Source: Sclerodactyla briareus
Lineage: Eukaryota; Echinodermata; Holothuroidea; Dendrochirotida; Sclerodactylidae
Direction: 5' to 3'
Length of the DNA: 64,000 bases
Assembly: GCA_026419785.1 (NCBI GenBank)
Contig: JAODTK010000256.1
Span: 62,001-126,000, forward strand
In this document: piece by piece, positions 36,124-47,560 of the stretch
Position numbering within the stretch: position 1 is the first letter of the stretch
How the letters are laid out: each line of letters begins with the position of its first letter
Position numbers and translations under genes: made by a program
Notes under the pieces: model-generated
What the model was told of the DNA's origin: nothing
The model's input: only the letters and a program-made list of their open reading frames with translations
Database searches by the model: none

Positions 36124-36386
36124 GGGGGGTTCGAGCCCGGCATACGCTGTGACCCCAGCAAAGTACTTTATCCCGCTTGCTTTCTCTCCGCCCAGGTGTA
36201 AAAATGGGTCGAACCGTGAGGTATCGACTACAACTGGCGCTGTTAGCTGCCGCCTATATGAATATCGGGAAAAAGGGGGGGATGTCGGAGTGCGTGACTG
36301 GTTCATATGATAGTGGTAAGTTGTTAAAGCGCTTGAGCACTCCGTGGTAAAGCCGCCTATATAAGAAATTGACATTATCTTAGTAT
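36124..36386 (+). mobile_element. SINE inserted only in array unit 2
   Basis: Units 1 and 3 read 'attgcgca(a)gag(g)tcggg' continuously at this point, whereas unit 2 is interrupted by about 263 bp. The insert starts with a B-box-like 'ggttcgagcccgg' and ends with 'gccgcctatataagaaattg', like the LINE tail at 24.8 kb. It is therefore a tRNA-related SINE with an L2-type 3' end. No A-box is visible, suggesting a 5'-truncated copy. Confidence 0.8.
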
Positions 36387-37207
36387 AGAGGTCGGGACTC
36401 CGATTAGTAACGGCGATATCACAGCAACAAAGTTTCATGATCGTAAGTAGTAACCTTACGGCGCTACATACGGCCTTTTGCATGTAAGGTAAGAGTTGTC
36501 AGACTATAAATCGATGACACAGGCCTGTGCGATTTCCCGGGATTCTGATTCTCAAGATAGCGGGCATCACTCATCCACTGTTGTCCTAAAATGCGGATTT
36601 AATAGGGACCAGTCTGCGTAGGGTGACATTGTGACAAAGAAATTAGGAAAAAGTAAAAAGGGAAAAGTTTGAAAAATAAGGGTGACAAATTGATCGTCAC
36701 AACGTAGGTGTTGGTATGGTGGGTAGGGTGTGAGGTTACACGCGTCGGAAAATCTCAGGACCCATATGGGAAAAAAAAGTGTCCCGGGGCCTGCAGCGAC
36801 GAGGAAAATACAGTTGGAGGGGAGCCTCGATACAAGATATTACAGCCATATGGGAAGCATTAGGGCCATGTTTACGGGAATGAAACCGAATTAGCTAAGT
36901 ACCGTTTGGTCTCCAAGAGAGCAGCAGCAACGTGGGCTTTGTAATACACGTGTATATCCTCGACTCGAAACAGGGCTTTGTAATTTGTATATAGAGAGAA
37001 GCGCGAGATATTACGTGCGAATGGACCGCATCAACGGGTGACCCGAATCGATTTACCTGTGTAGCCATTGGAACACCAAGCCACTAAAACGGAGCGTGCC
37101 AGGGGTAACGAAAAAAGTTGAGAGCATGGGGGCATTCCCCGCTGCTCGCTACAAACGTGAAACTCGTGGTCGCATAAAATGGCTGCATAAAGTTGTAACT
37201 TATTCAA

Positions 37208-37209
37208 TG

Positions 37210-37240
<31 letters not shown>

Positions 37241-37326
37241 TATATATAATATATATATATACTATATTATATATTATATATATATATAATATAAATATAT
37301 ATATATAATATATTATATATATATAG
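37208..37326. repeat. (TA)n tract in array unit 2
   Basis: About 119 bp of TA repeats, the longest of the three array copies, ends about 20 bases before the EGF acceptor. Confidence 0.88.
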
Positions 37327-37348
37327 ATAAAACATTCAACGGGCAGAG

Positions 37349-37461
37349 TACTCCATCGATTGTTCCGATTGGAACGTGTCGGAAGGGAGGATGTGCATCG
37401 ACGAGAAAGGAAGGGTAGTCTGCATCTGTCAACCGGGTTTCACGGGGAACATGTCAAACAG
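37349..37461 (+). CDS. EGF-like domain exon 15, array unit 2 (frame broken)
   Basis: The acceptor region is 'acgggcagag'; the donor is GTAAAG. C1 and C2 survive only across frames, and NGG has become GRE through substitutions and indels. VVCICQPGFTG in the second half is intact, and CQTG is recoverable at the end. It is the most altered of the three array copies. Confidence 0.75.
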
Positions 37462-37727
37462 GTAAAGTCGATGTTAAATTATACACTCTCACAACGAACA
37501 AAACATAAACTATCACTTCCTCCAAGCAGACCTCGCGAACCGACCTATGAGCAAATCATGCTTGCTCAAAATACGCGCGACGACCAGTAGTATTTAGCAA
37601 AATGTTCAACACGGAAGATAAAGTAGCATGTCAACCTCTAAATATTAGATCCCAATACATTGGAAATTCCACAAGGTAATACGTGCAATGGTAAATGTTA
37701 ACAAATGCATGATTTTCGCTCCAACAG

Positions 37728-37746
37728 CCCGCTGAACCAGTGGAAG
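37728..37746 (+). CDS. Linker exon, array unit 2
   Basis: This is the same 'cgctccaacag ... gaaccagtggaag|GTACGA' arrangement, missing two to three bases at its 5' end relative to unit 3. Confidence 0.45.
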
Positions 37747-37797
37747 GTACGACCTACAACCATCACTGACGAGAAACTCGAGGCTGGGTCATATCAT

Positions 37798-39520
37798 TTC
37801 GCCCGCCGCCCGCCGCGCCCGCCGACAGGTGCATTGAAACGGCTTCATTGAAAATAACGATGAGAGATTAGCGCCCGCCCGCCCGCCCGCCCGTGTGTTG
37901 GAAACGCCGCTTATGTGGATAGGACGTGTTCCACAGTCCATCCACGAAAAACAGTTCTGGATGGTGAGGATGGGCATCAATTGAACTCACTGAAATCCTA
38001 ATCTGTGAACTATCGGTCTCGGATGATAATTTTCAACAAAGTTTACCAAACTCTTAATAAAAAAGGACCCCCCACAGCCCCCAAAAAAAAAAAATGACAA
38101 AAAATTGGTGGAACAACGCCCAGATGCACCTTTCAGATAGAGGTTTAGGGTAGTTGGAAAAAAAGGATCTGGCCAGTTGGAATTTATCCTTCTTCACCCC
38201 CCCTCCCACCCCCTTAATTCCTATGACCTTGCTAAGTCCTGCGTACACAACCTCATCAGTTCGGGATTGCGCAAGAGTCGGGAAGTCCCGATTAGTAACG
38301 GCGATATCACAGCAAACACGTTCATTGCTCGTAAGTCGTAACCATTACGGGCGCTGATACCTACGGCTTTGGCCTGTTAGTTTGCCCAGACTATAAATAG
38401 CTTGACCCAGGCCTGTGCGATTTCCCGGGATTCTGATTCATCAAAGATTATCGGGCATCATCATCCTCTGTTGTCCTAAAAAAAAATGCGGATTACTAGG
38501 GACCAAGTCTGCGGTCGAGAGGACATTGTGACAAAGAAATTAGGAAGGAAAAAAGGGAAAAAGTTTGGTACACGCCCGTCGGAAAATCTCAGCACCCTAG
38601 TGGGAAAAAAAGTGTTCGCGGGCATGCAAAGCGAAGAGGAATAACATGGAGGGGATCTGCGTACAGATATTACAACCATATGGAACCATTTAGGAACCCT
38701 GTTACGGGAAAGAAACCGACATTAGCTAAGTAGTTTGGTGTCCGAAGAGAAGAAAGTGGGCTTTGTAATCACGTGGTATATCCTCGAACTCGAACAGGCT
38801 GTAATTTGTAGATAGAAGAGACGCCTCGAGATAATACGTTCGAAATGGCCGCATCAACGAGTGACCCGAATCGATTACCTGTGTCCGCCATTGGAACACC
38901 GAGCCACTAAAACGGAGTCGTGACAGTGTAAAACGAACAAAAGTGAGAAGATGAGGTCATTTCCCGATGATCGCTACCAAACGTGAAACTTGTGGTCGCA
39001 TTTAAAATGCTGAATAAAACCGTTGTACTTATTCAATACTATATATATAAATATATACAACATTTCCAGGACAGTAATCCCCGATGTTCCGATGAACCGT
39101 GTCTGAATGGAGGATCGTGCATCGACCAGAGTGAGGGTTATGTCTGCATCTGTCCACCGGGTTTTCACGGGTGAACATGTCAAACAGTAACGTCGATGTA
39201 ATATATACACTCTCACACACCGAAACAAACATAACTATCACTTCCTCCAATCAGAACACCGCCGAACACGACCTATGAGCAATTATCATTGCTGCCTCAA
39301 ATACGCGGCGACCAGTAGTATTTCTAGCAAAATGTCAACACGGAAGTATCATGTCAACCTCTAAATATTAGATCCCAAACATTGGAACATTCACAAGGTA
39401 CTACGTGCAAATGTAAATGATTAACAAATGCATGATTTCGCTCCAACAGCACCGAATGAACCAGTGGAAGGTACGCCTGCACCCATCACTGACGAGAAGA
39501 CTCGAGCTGGGTCATATCAT
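37798..39520 (+). repeat. Tandem array unit 3 (about 1.7 kb)
   Basis: It starts with CGCCCG repeats (37800-37822 and 37872-37892) and carries all common blocks without the SINE. After 'tcatatcatt' at about 39520 it continues into unique sequence, marking the right edge of the array. Confidence 0.9.
39075..39187 (+). CDS. EGF-like domain exon 16, array unit 3 (best preserved)
   Basis: Acceptor 'ccaggacag'. The frame is open through [19 protein letters not shown] and then [10 protein letters not shown], so five cysteines are in one frame. One extra T in 'gggttttcac' shifts the rest, where EHCQTG would follow. 'caaacagtaacg' lacks one G of the expected AG|GT donor. This exon gives the clearest view of the module. 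It is a non-calcium-binding EGF-like domain, since the start lacks D-x-D/N-E/Q. Confidence 0.9.
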
Positions 39521-39562
39521 TCCGTGGTTATTAAAGATCCTAATGCGGAAGCATGCTCATAA
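39450..39562 (+). CDS. Linker or terminal exon, array unit 3
   Basis: Acceptor 'cgctccaacag'. In phase 1 the frame is APNEPVEGTPAPITDEKTRA, then GSYHSVVIKDPNAEACS and TAA at 39560. It may be the last coding exon of the EGF gene, a 37-residue tail without a membrane segment. Alternatively it may be spliced out after 39470 at GAAG|GTACGC, giving a 21-bp linker as in the other two units. The tail has no recognised domain. A terminal exon here would make the product secreted. Confidence 0.55.
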
Positions 39563-41060
39563 CTAATTTCAGGCTGGCGATCAGGGAGAGAGGCAACATT
39601 TCACCATCATGTTATCATTACGGCGGTCCTTAATCTGTCACCACTCTTCGAAATCAAATCCAATTTATCCCATCATTGATTCATTGACATCACTCGTCGT
39701 TAGGTCAGAGGTCACCTGAGTCGCAAGGGTCGAGGTCTAAAAGCATTGTTACCTTGATGAGTCCAGTGTTCCGGGAAGTACAAGAAATTCATATTGAAAG
39801 AAATAAAATGTGATGATTCGATATTTGCCGCGTTAATACGATACAGCATGCTCATACCTGGTAGTTGGTTTCCCCATATTAAGTAAATAATTTATTCTCT
39901 TTTTAGTGTATGGGGTTCAGGTTGAAGGTCAAGAGAGGTCAAATTCTGAAAAAATTCTCAACACAGCAAATACGGAAAGCTTTTTTTCCGGTCACCAAAA
40001 AATTGGCTGTATTTATCCAATTGGAAATACATAAGCCTATTGCTCCTGATGTGGTCTGCCGGTCAGTTTGGAAAAAATCAGGAAATTTCGAAAGGTGTAT
40101 ATCGTTGGCATTTTAAAGCTTGTTAACCCAATAACTCGACCAAGTTCGATGAATGAAGCTCATATTTGAGATGAGAGTTCCCCATACTGAGACAATGAAC
40201 CCTATTGTTTTCTTAATCAGAAGTGGGGGAGTAAATGGAAGCTATCGATCTTGATGTAGAGGGTGGTGGGTCGCGTTTAAGAAAATGGTCGAATAAGGCC
40301 GTTAAACGCCACTCCTCCACCTAAATTCGATTGAGCTCATACTTTATATGTGGATGTCCCTCACATGTGAGTACATCAATCTGATTGATTTGGTATTCGG
40401 GCCAAAGGTCGAAAGAAGTCAAAATCTAGAATTTCTTGTCCCCAAACACGGTAGTCTAGAATGTTTAGTCCGATCAAGTTAAAACTGTCCATGCGGCTCT
40501 CCCAAGGGGAGTATGTGAACCCGATTGTTCCAGTGTAGACATGGGGTGATTTTCAGGAGAGGTAGACAATTGTAGTCAATTTTGGTTTGTTAACACGATA
40601 ACGTTCCTCACCCGAGTTCATACTTGGTAGGCGGGTTCCCCATAATGAGTCACACCCACGAAGACGTCAGTGTCTAACTTGGTAAGGATGGGGATCAGTC
40701 AGTGGATCACTAAGCCTTTTCGGTTCGATGGTTATTTCGTTTATATCTTTCGTTTCATATTCTTGCCGTGTCATCAACTCGTTTTGAGTATCCTGTTGTT
40801 TTGGGCGTGATTCACCTGTTCTGCTCGAAGAATAAGCTCCTCGGTCTGTGTGTGTGCTTCCACAAATCTAACGCTGTCGGTCCTTCGGTGAGGATAGATC
40901 ATATATTAGTTCACATAGGCATAATGTTGACATTAGTAATTCCATTCCTCCTATCTCTATCGTCAAAGGCTCAGTGTGACCCGCTGAAGCGAAATTGCCC
41001 GATATACTTAGCTTACAATCAACGGAAATGCCAATTTGTCCTTCACTCATATTACTGATC
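39563..41060. repeat. Diverged AGGTCA-rich tandem repeat
   Basis: Units of very roughly 260-300 bp recur near 39840, 40120, 40310 and 40600. Each has a version of 'cgatgaatgaagctcatact', then 'ttccccatactgag' and '...aaccctattg'. AGGTCA half-sites occur in pairs at 39921-39941. The open frame at 40768-41058 lies at the end of this region and has no recognisable domain. Confidence 0.6.
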
Positions 41061-43460
41061 TACATCACTGCAATGTATTAAATGCAATACAAATACAGCT
41101 GAAGTAAAACAATGCCGAAGGCACTAAGATCAATTGTAGGATACTGCAGGGATATGTTATCTCGATCATTGAGGGAGATGACATCTACTTTCTAAATTGA
41201 AAAATCAACAAGACTCCAATTTGGTGGGGTTGCACTTAACACTTATGCACGTAATGACTGAATTCATGACTGCATTATGGAAGACAAGCATGGGAACCAA
41301 GAAATAACATACAAAAAACAGATATGAGCACTAAGTTGTAGTGTATCTTGTGGGTTATTCAAAAAGGCAATTACAAACGAATTTAACTTAAACATATGCG
41401 CTGTCAGAAGATATTCATCGACACGATGTCTAGGATGATTAAGAGTCACACCCATCTATTATTTGCTTATAACGTGTTTGCTTCAGCAGCCAACATTAAC
41501 ACTTAACTACCCTCTTAACATTCTACTCTCCTATAGGCGTCTTCTGAGCCTAGCATACAGAATTATGCCTTCGAAGCAGACGACGAAGAGACGAATTAGA
41601 AGCCCATTCAATCGAGTTAATGTCATTTTTTGCTCAAGTTAAGAAAACTAAGCTCTACATGATAAACGACATGACATGAATATTCTTTCGATAAATTAAG
41701 TAGGATATATTCCGCGTGACTCATTAGTAGTAAAAATAAACATAACTATCAAACCCCGGATCGACTAAATTCCTTACTAGCCTAATTTTTCCATCACTCT
41801 TCCTGGAAGCAAAACAGGGGGGGGGATTAGATTATCGAGTCGAAGTTTCACAACTGGCGGTTATTCGATTGAGTAGTAGAAATAATAAAACTCGAAAAGT
41901 GTTGACCTCCCTACAGTGCAGTTGAGTATTCCGTTTCAACTTAATGGCTCTTAAGAAGAAAAAAACACTGTTTATCTGGCACCAAAGGACAGCAAGCGTA
42001 CCAGGTTGCTGTGAATGTCGTAACTCTAGGTGCATTTGAAGAACAAGGATACACGTTCAAGATGTTCCTTGATAAAAGTCTGGTAATGCTTGGGTAGATA
42101 TGATTGTATATTCAACTAACTAGTGAACGTGGAGCGTGGATGGTAACATATGCACTTGATATTTAAACAAAAATTGTTGAGCACATTAGGTTTTTTCCAT
42201 AGATAAACAGCTAAACTTAAATATTAAAGACATTGTCATTTTCGAGAGAAGTGAATATCGACGAAAACAAAATTAAAAGCGCGTTATACTATTTGCAATT
42301 AGTAGGAAAATAATGTTTCGTATATTTTTAGTATTGTTGCTGCCGATTCCAGGCTGACCTTGTTTAACGTAAATTGTTTTCCGTGCACGTGTCTTTAACC
42401 ATGACTATCAAAACCAGAGTAGCAATTGTCAAAGCAAACCACTTGGAAGCGGTTTGAAGAAGAGAACACATTGAAACAGGTGCTACGACTCGCTTGTAAC
42501 TAGCGACACTAGTTGGCACCACTGCCATGTGGCTCGTGAAAATTACTACATACATCAATCACGCACGAGCTATGTTAGCAGAGACGTACAGTTTAATATA
42601 CTGAACAAGTCATAAGACAGGTAATGAGTGATATATGCACCTTGAAACCTGAACCCCATATCTATAACACTAGAAAAAGACAAATACACATGTTATAATA
42701 GTTTATTGGAATTAGGATGTAGTGTCGACCGTTTTGCATGATTGTATGCATTTCAGAATCGATTGATGCACTTTTTATGCAGCTCAGCCTTCGTACAATG
42801 ATACTATACAATTTTGTTCACACCTTGCCTTGCATAATACCTTGCCGTGCATAATTGCTTTGCACATAGGCAAATAGGAGAGTCAAATGTCCCCTATTCT
42901 TTTCACTTGTTTCCCCAGTTTAAGTTCTTAGCGAATAAATTTGCGTTAGGATTCATTGTGACGCTTATATTCCAGTAAAAATTTCGTCGCAAACCGTCAA
43001 TGCAATAAATCAAAAAGCTCACATTTCTGTAAGGCCTACTCTACACAATTTGGCTGCCTTCAAATGATCATTATGCTATTGGATTTATCAAGTAAAATAA
43101 CGAGGGAATCATAATTTCATCCACTGTACTCTTACTTTTATTAGCATGACATAATAATAATAATTCTGGACAGGCCAAGCGATATCAGGCAGGCGTTCCT
43201 CAAACAACAACAAAATTCGTAAAAAGAGAAGAGTGTCGATATTTTTGGCCGGGATTGGTCCAGATGGTACGAGTGTCTACTTTCCACAAACAGCACAAGA
43301 AACTCTGGCATCTCCCCCCCCCCCCCCACGTTAACAATGAGTTTTAAAATCTTCGGTTGCCTCCTACGGTGCACCAAAAACATTTTGGGTTAGCACCGAC
43401 GCCAACGGGACTCCTTTTTCGGCCTAGTGCTCGAACCATAGGTTACAAAATGGTGGGGAA
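41061..43460. other. Unassigned sequence, no gene seen
   Basis: Only short frames occur on either strand. A poly-C run lies at 43313-43328. I recognise no exon or element. Confidence 0.5.
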
Positions 43461-43530
43461 GTTACTCTAAATGAGTAATGGTGGGGATATTACCATGATA
43501 AAAATACTAAAATTACTCATTTAGAGTAAC
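43461..43530. repeat. Perfect 19-bp inverted repeat
   Basis: 'gttactctaaatgagtaat' (43461-43479) is exactly complementary to 'attactcatttagagtaac' (43512-43530), with a 32-base loop that itself contains a short atggt/accat pairing. It could be a miniature transposon, an RNA hairpin or a palindrome from a local duplication. Confidence 0.85.
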
Positions 43531-45400
43531 TCCATACACATCTTGTAGAGTCCTCGGGTGTAAACGAGCCCAACCTGATCCTGTGACCGCGTCATCCCAC
43601 GTACCCATACGACTGACGATCAGTGAACTGCAGGATCTCACCAGTTTCTCGAACCTGGAGGAGCGGAAATTTTTTGCAAGCTATGGCGCAAGTGCTCACA
43701 TCCGACTGACAGGATTAACCGGAAACTCCCCAGAAATCCTTGACTAAGAACTCGCATAGTTCCTGATTAGAGGTTTTATTTTATTTTTTATCTCAGGTCC
43801 TTTGGTAAGCAGTTCTCTTTAAGTGCAACTTTGCGAATGTAACAGTATCAAATGTTGCTATTACTTTTGTAAGGAATTATGTTATAGTTGAGCTACATTC
43901 AACTTAGATATTCCAATTGATAATTTCAGTAATGCGATTATCTTTAATAATGCCCATATTCTCATTGATGGAAAAAGTTTATAATATAAGAATCTGGTGG
44001 ATAATCATATTATTTACGTGAAGTGGTTTTTCGACATCAACGGAGTGTGCTTCCCTACCATGCATCTACAAAACTTTATGGAATTACCAAGTTCTTTCCC
44101 CTTTACATTTCATTATGGTATTATCATTGCAATCCCTGGGTTTCAGTTTGGAAGACACATTTGCCACACTTTGGAAAAGCCCATTAATTCTACAGAACTA
44201 TCACATTTGTAACCGCAATAATTAGATCTGACCATTTTGAGACAAATATTCGCTTTACCTCAAATTGCCGTTCGAGACGCTACAGTCAGAAATTTTCAGA
44301 CTCGTTTTCTTCATATAATTCTAGGTGTCACTCCTGTCTTTCTTATAATGGGCTATGCTGATTCACCCATTGCTCCTTTTGCAATGTGGAGGATGACTAC
44401 TACACGTGTTCTGTGATTGATCATCACATAGGAATTACTGGAAGGAAGTTGCATCAGAGATGAATCGCTCCTTTAAACGGTGACATCGACTTCGGCTATT
44501 TTAATGAGCCTGAGCACCCGATAACTTATGTTCTTCTTCCTTCCAACATCGTGGAACAAAAGCAATAAGTCGTAACTGCGAGGTGTGGCAGGAAGTTTGG
44601 AAATTGAGGCGTCGCATCATTTCAAACTGTCAACAGCCTCGGAGACATAGTCTATATACTCTTATTTTGAGCTGATGTATGCTCGCAGCATACGACGAGG
44701 ACGTAATTCATTGTCTATATGAACGTTACCAATATTACCCCCCCCCCCCACTCCCGCAGTGTCCTGGTCCAGTAATAGTTACTATGTTGTATATTTTGGA
44801 GACATTAGAAAAAAGTGCTTCCAACATCATCTGACGCTTTGACATATCTAGAATAACAGGAATACGGCACCCTCTATGGCTAACCTACATACCAACTGAG
44901 GACCCTCCACATGATTGCAAGCAACAGTTGTCACGTTTCCAAGGCTCTCATACTTTGGACCACTGATGACCTTAGGTGATTGACCCGGAGCACAAAATAA
45001 TTGGGGACATAAAACCCGAATATCAAATCTACATGCCATCTTCGTTGAAAGGTTCTTGTTATCGTTTTTGGTTTGTTAATCGCTCTTGACCTTAGGTGCC
45101 CTTGGACATAACCACTAAAACCTCAGATCATTGTGGTTTTGCATTGCAAACCTTCCTCCCAGTTACGAGTGATTACCCTAATTCGTTGCATAGTTATCGT
45201 GGTTATAAGGTTTTCAGACTTGACAGGTCTCTGATGACCAAGCATAATTATGGGAAACACATATCATGCCGTTGGCCATGCTTGGCCACTGATTGGAGTC
45301 CACAACAATTTGATATCTGGTTACAAAAAGGTTTTCCTATCTTGTGTTGCACATACATTTGTTGGTTGATGCTCGTAATCGAGTTCAGTTTTTCGTTTTT
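43531..45400. other. Unassigned sequence
   Basis: A frame at 43590-43746 reads HVPIRLTISELQDLTSF and onward, protein-like but with no recognised domain. Weak domain-like pieces at 44330-44460 (+) and 44850-45040 (-) are discussed under rejected items. A poly-C run lies at 44740-44750. Confidence 0.4.
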
Positions 45401-45452
45401 TGATTCCTTGCCGGAGGCAAAAGGAATCTATGCGGCCACGCACCGTGCGTAT

Positions 45453-45510
<58 letters not shown>

Positions 45511-46000
45511 CACCCCCCTTGTCAGCACGATATCTAAAGAACGCAAACATGTATGTTCAAAGTAAAAAAAAGTTCAAATTAAGTATGTGGGTTAGACATA
45601 TAGAGAGAATGACCCCTATTGTTTTGGTGCCAGTTCACGGTTATTCAAGGTCACGAGAGAGCTAACTTCAGAAAGCTTGTCAGCACGATATCTAACGAAC
45701 GCAAACATATATCAAGTTCAAATTAAGTATGTGGGCTGCACCTATGGTGAGGATGAACCCTGCTGATTTTTTTATTAGGTCAAGGTCAATTAAGGTCACC
45801 ATAGGACAATCCTCATACATCTTGGCAACGCCTGAAATAGCCTATCAACCAATACCTACCCAACAAGCAGGGGTCATATATGTGGAGATTCAAGCAGCCA
45901 ATATGGCGAGGAATCACTACACAGTGCTTCGTTCTCGTTGGTCTCTATTGACCCTTAGGACCTTGAACTGGGACCAACTGTTCTCCATTTTAATATCTTG
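45401..46000. repeat. 'gccaaaaggaatctacgc' repeat family with (TG)n, plus AGGTCA unit
   Basis: 'cggaggcaaaaggaatctat' at 45410 is followed by (TG)n at 45455-45509. Then come two copies, at 45519 and 45679, of 'ttgtcagcacgatatctaa(a/c)' followed by 'gaacgcaaacat'. Both continue into 'ttcaaattaagtatgtgggy' and an AGGTCA-rich end ('aggtcaaggtcaattaaggt' at 45777). The 189-codon open frame across it includes the (TG)n and is not a gene. Confidence 0.75.
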
Positions 46001-47560
46001 AACATACGTAGCTACTCTAAAGTTGACTGACGTTCTCAATCTCCTGATACCGTGCTAACAAGCATTCCCGTATTGACATAGATTAACCGAAAAATAATGA
46101 AAAATAATGTAACCTTCCTGTGCACATGGCTCACGGGATGTTGGTATAGTCTTGCACAGCTGGATGATAATCTCATACATGTTTCCAAGTGAAAAATGCA
46201 ACTTGTGAAGAGAATTCGAATCTGCCCCGTAAAATAGACCTGTCGATCACTTAAGAATCTAGCCCGAAACAATATTCATGGAAAAGACATCTAATTACTA
46301 CGTCGTTTCGTCGATCTTGTGACTTGGAAGTATATTTCAAAGCGAGTAATTTAAAGTTAAGGATGTGGGTAGTCCTGTTCGAAAACTAAACAACAATCGT
46401 ATACCAGGTGGTAATTTGTTTTTGAAGAGTGTAGTATTACGCCCGAATGAGTGACTACTGCAGGGCGGATCACCAATAGACGAAGATAGAGAATGATTTA
46501 TACGTATTGATGTTGCAATTAAACAAATAGATGAAGGAACTCAACCCTTTGTATTGTTGAGGCAGCGGTTCCCTGACTGACATCAGACAAATTTGCTCGG
46601 TGAGCATTTACTGCTATTTTCCCCCAGTTATCGAATAGAAAGTCTCCTTGATATACTAAATAATCTCAATATCAGGTAGGCCTACTATCGTTCGTGCTGA
46701 GCCGACTGATAGATCTGACCTAAACATCCGCTACAATGGCTGCCCCTGCCCCCTCCCCCCCCCCCTCCTTTTTCACACTAGATATTCCATAACCTGTGAG
46801 GTCGCGTTTCGAAACGTGTAAAATTTGTTGTTTTCACGGTGAAGCCTTCGAAAGAATATATGCAGTATCCTAGAAACCAGAATTATATACAGCCCTACCC
46901 TTATCGAGAAACATTTTCAGAGTGGAAGGAGGCGATATTCTGTGTGATCGAAAACAAGTAACCACATGCACCCTCCATATCTTATTGGTATTATTAAAAA
47001 CCGAATACCCATTGCGTCATATGGAAGAAGAAGAAAAAGAAAGCGACATCGCTGTTGTGTAGAGAGCACCAGGGGTCTTGATGTGTCTATATGCTTTCAA
47101 CTATCCACTCAGGACACCCAACTTAGATTCGACCGAGAGGGTAGCATATGTAATCGCCCTTCGATGCCCCAGCAGCTCCAACGCTGCCTAGGAGGAACGA
47201 CACATCAGCGTTTACTCCTTTTTGATAGGGATATATTCAATGAATGATAACAGACTAACCCATAAATCACTCTGGTTGTGTATACAGACCTCAGGGTTAA
47301 TGCCATGCCGACTAACCCGTTTACAATACGGGTGCTTCTCTCCAACTCAACAGAGCGAGAAATATCACTTGTTCATATCTGGCCATATCTTAAGTGCTGT
47401 AGGAAATATGTTTTACGAACAGCCGATACGCAGCAGTTGCAATCAGTGTGACAACTGCTGATGGTCTCATCACTTTCACCATGTAGTTGCTGGTATGGGT
47501 TATAACACAGCTTCCTAACCCTGACTGTTCATTGACAACATTGGCAGCACACTTTCGTTA
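46001..47560. other. Unassigned sequence, no gene seen
   Basis: It includes a C-rich run at 46745-46768 and a small purine-rich patch at 47025-47045. No domain is recognised. Confidence 0.5.

Larger units (their letters stand above)
35681..37797 (+). repeat. Tandem array unit 2 (about 2.1 kb)
   Basis: It starts with a C run and a CCCG-rich stretch (35748-35765), runs through the same ordered blocks as units 1 and 3, and ends at 'tcatatcatt'. It is about 390 bp longer than unit 3, mainly because of the SINE at 36124-36386 and a longer (TA)n tract. Confidence 0.9.

Noticed and set aside
44330..44460. Possible EGF-like exon (NGLC, then DDYYTCS)
   Set aside because: Cysteine spacing is irregular, a stop interrupts it, there is no C-E-x-G end and no phase-1 donor.
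44848..45039. Possible sushi/CCP-like exon on the minus strand
   Set aside because: It has some cysteines and a GTATGT site after 'gttg', but no acceptor, and the final Cys/Trp pattern is missing.
45096..45665. 189-codon + strand open frame
   Set aside because: It crosses a (TG)n tract and a repeat family found elsewhere in the window, with no domain.
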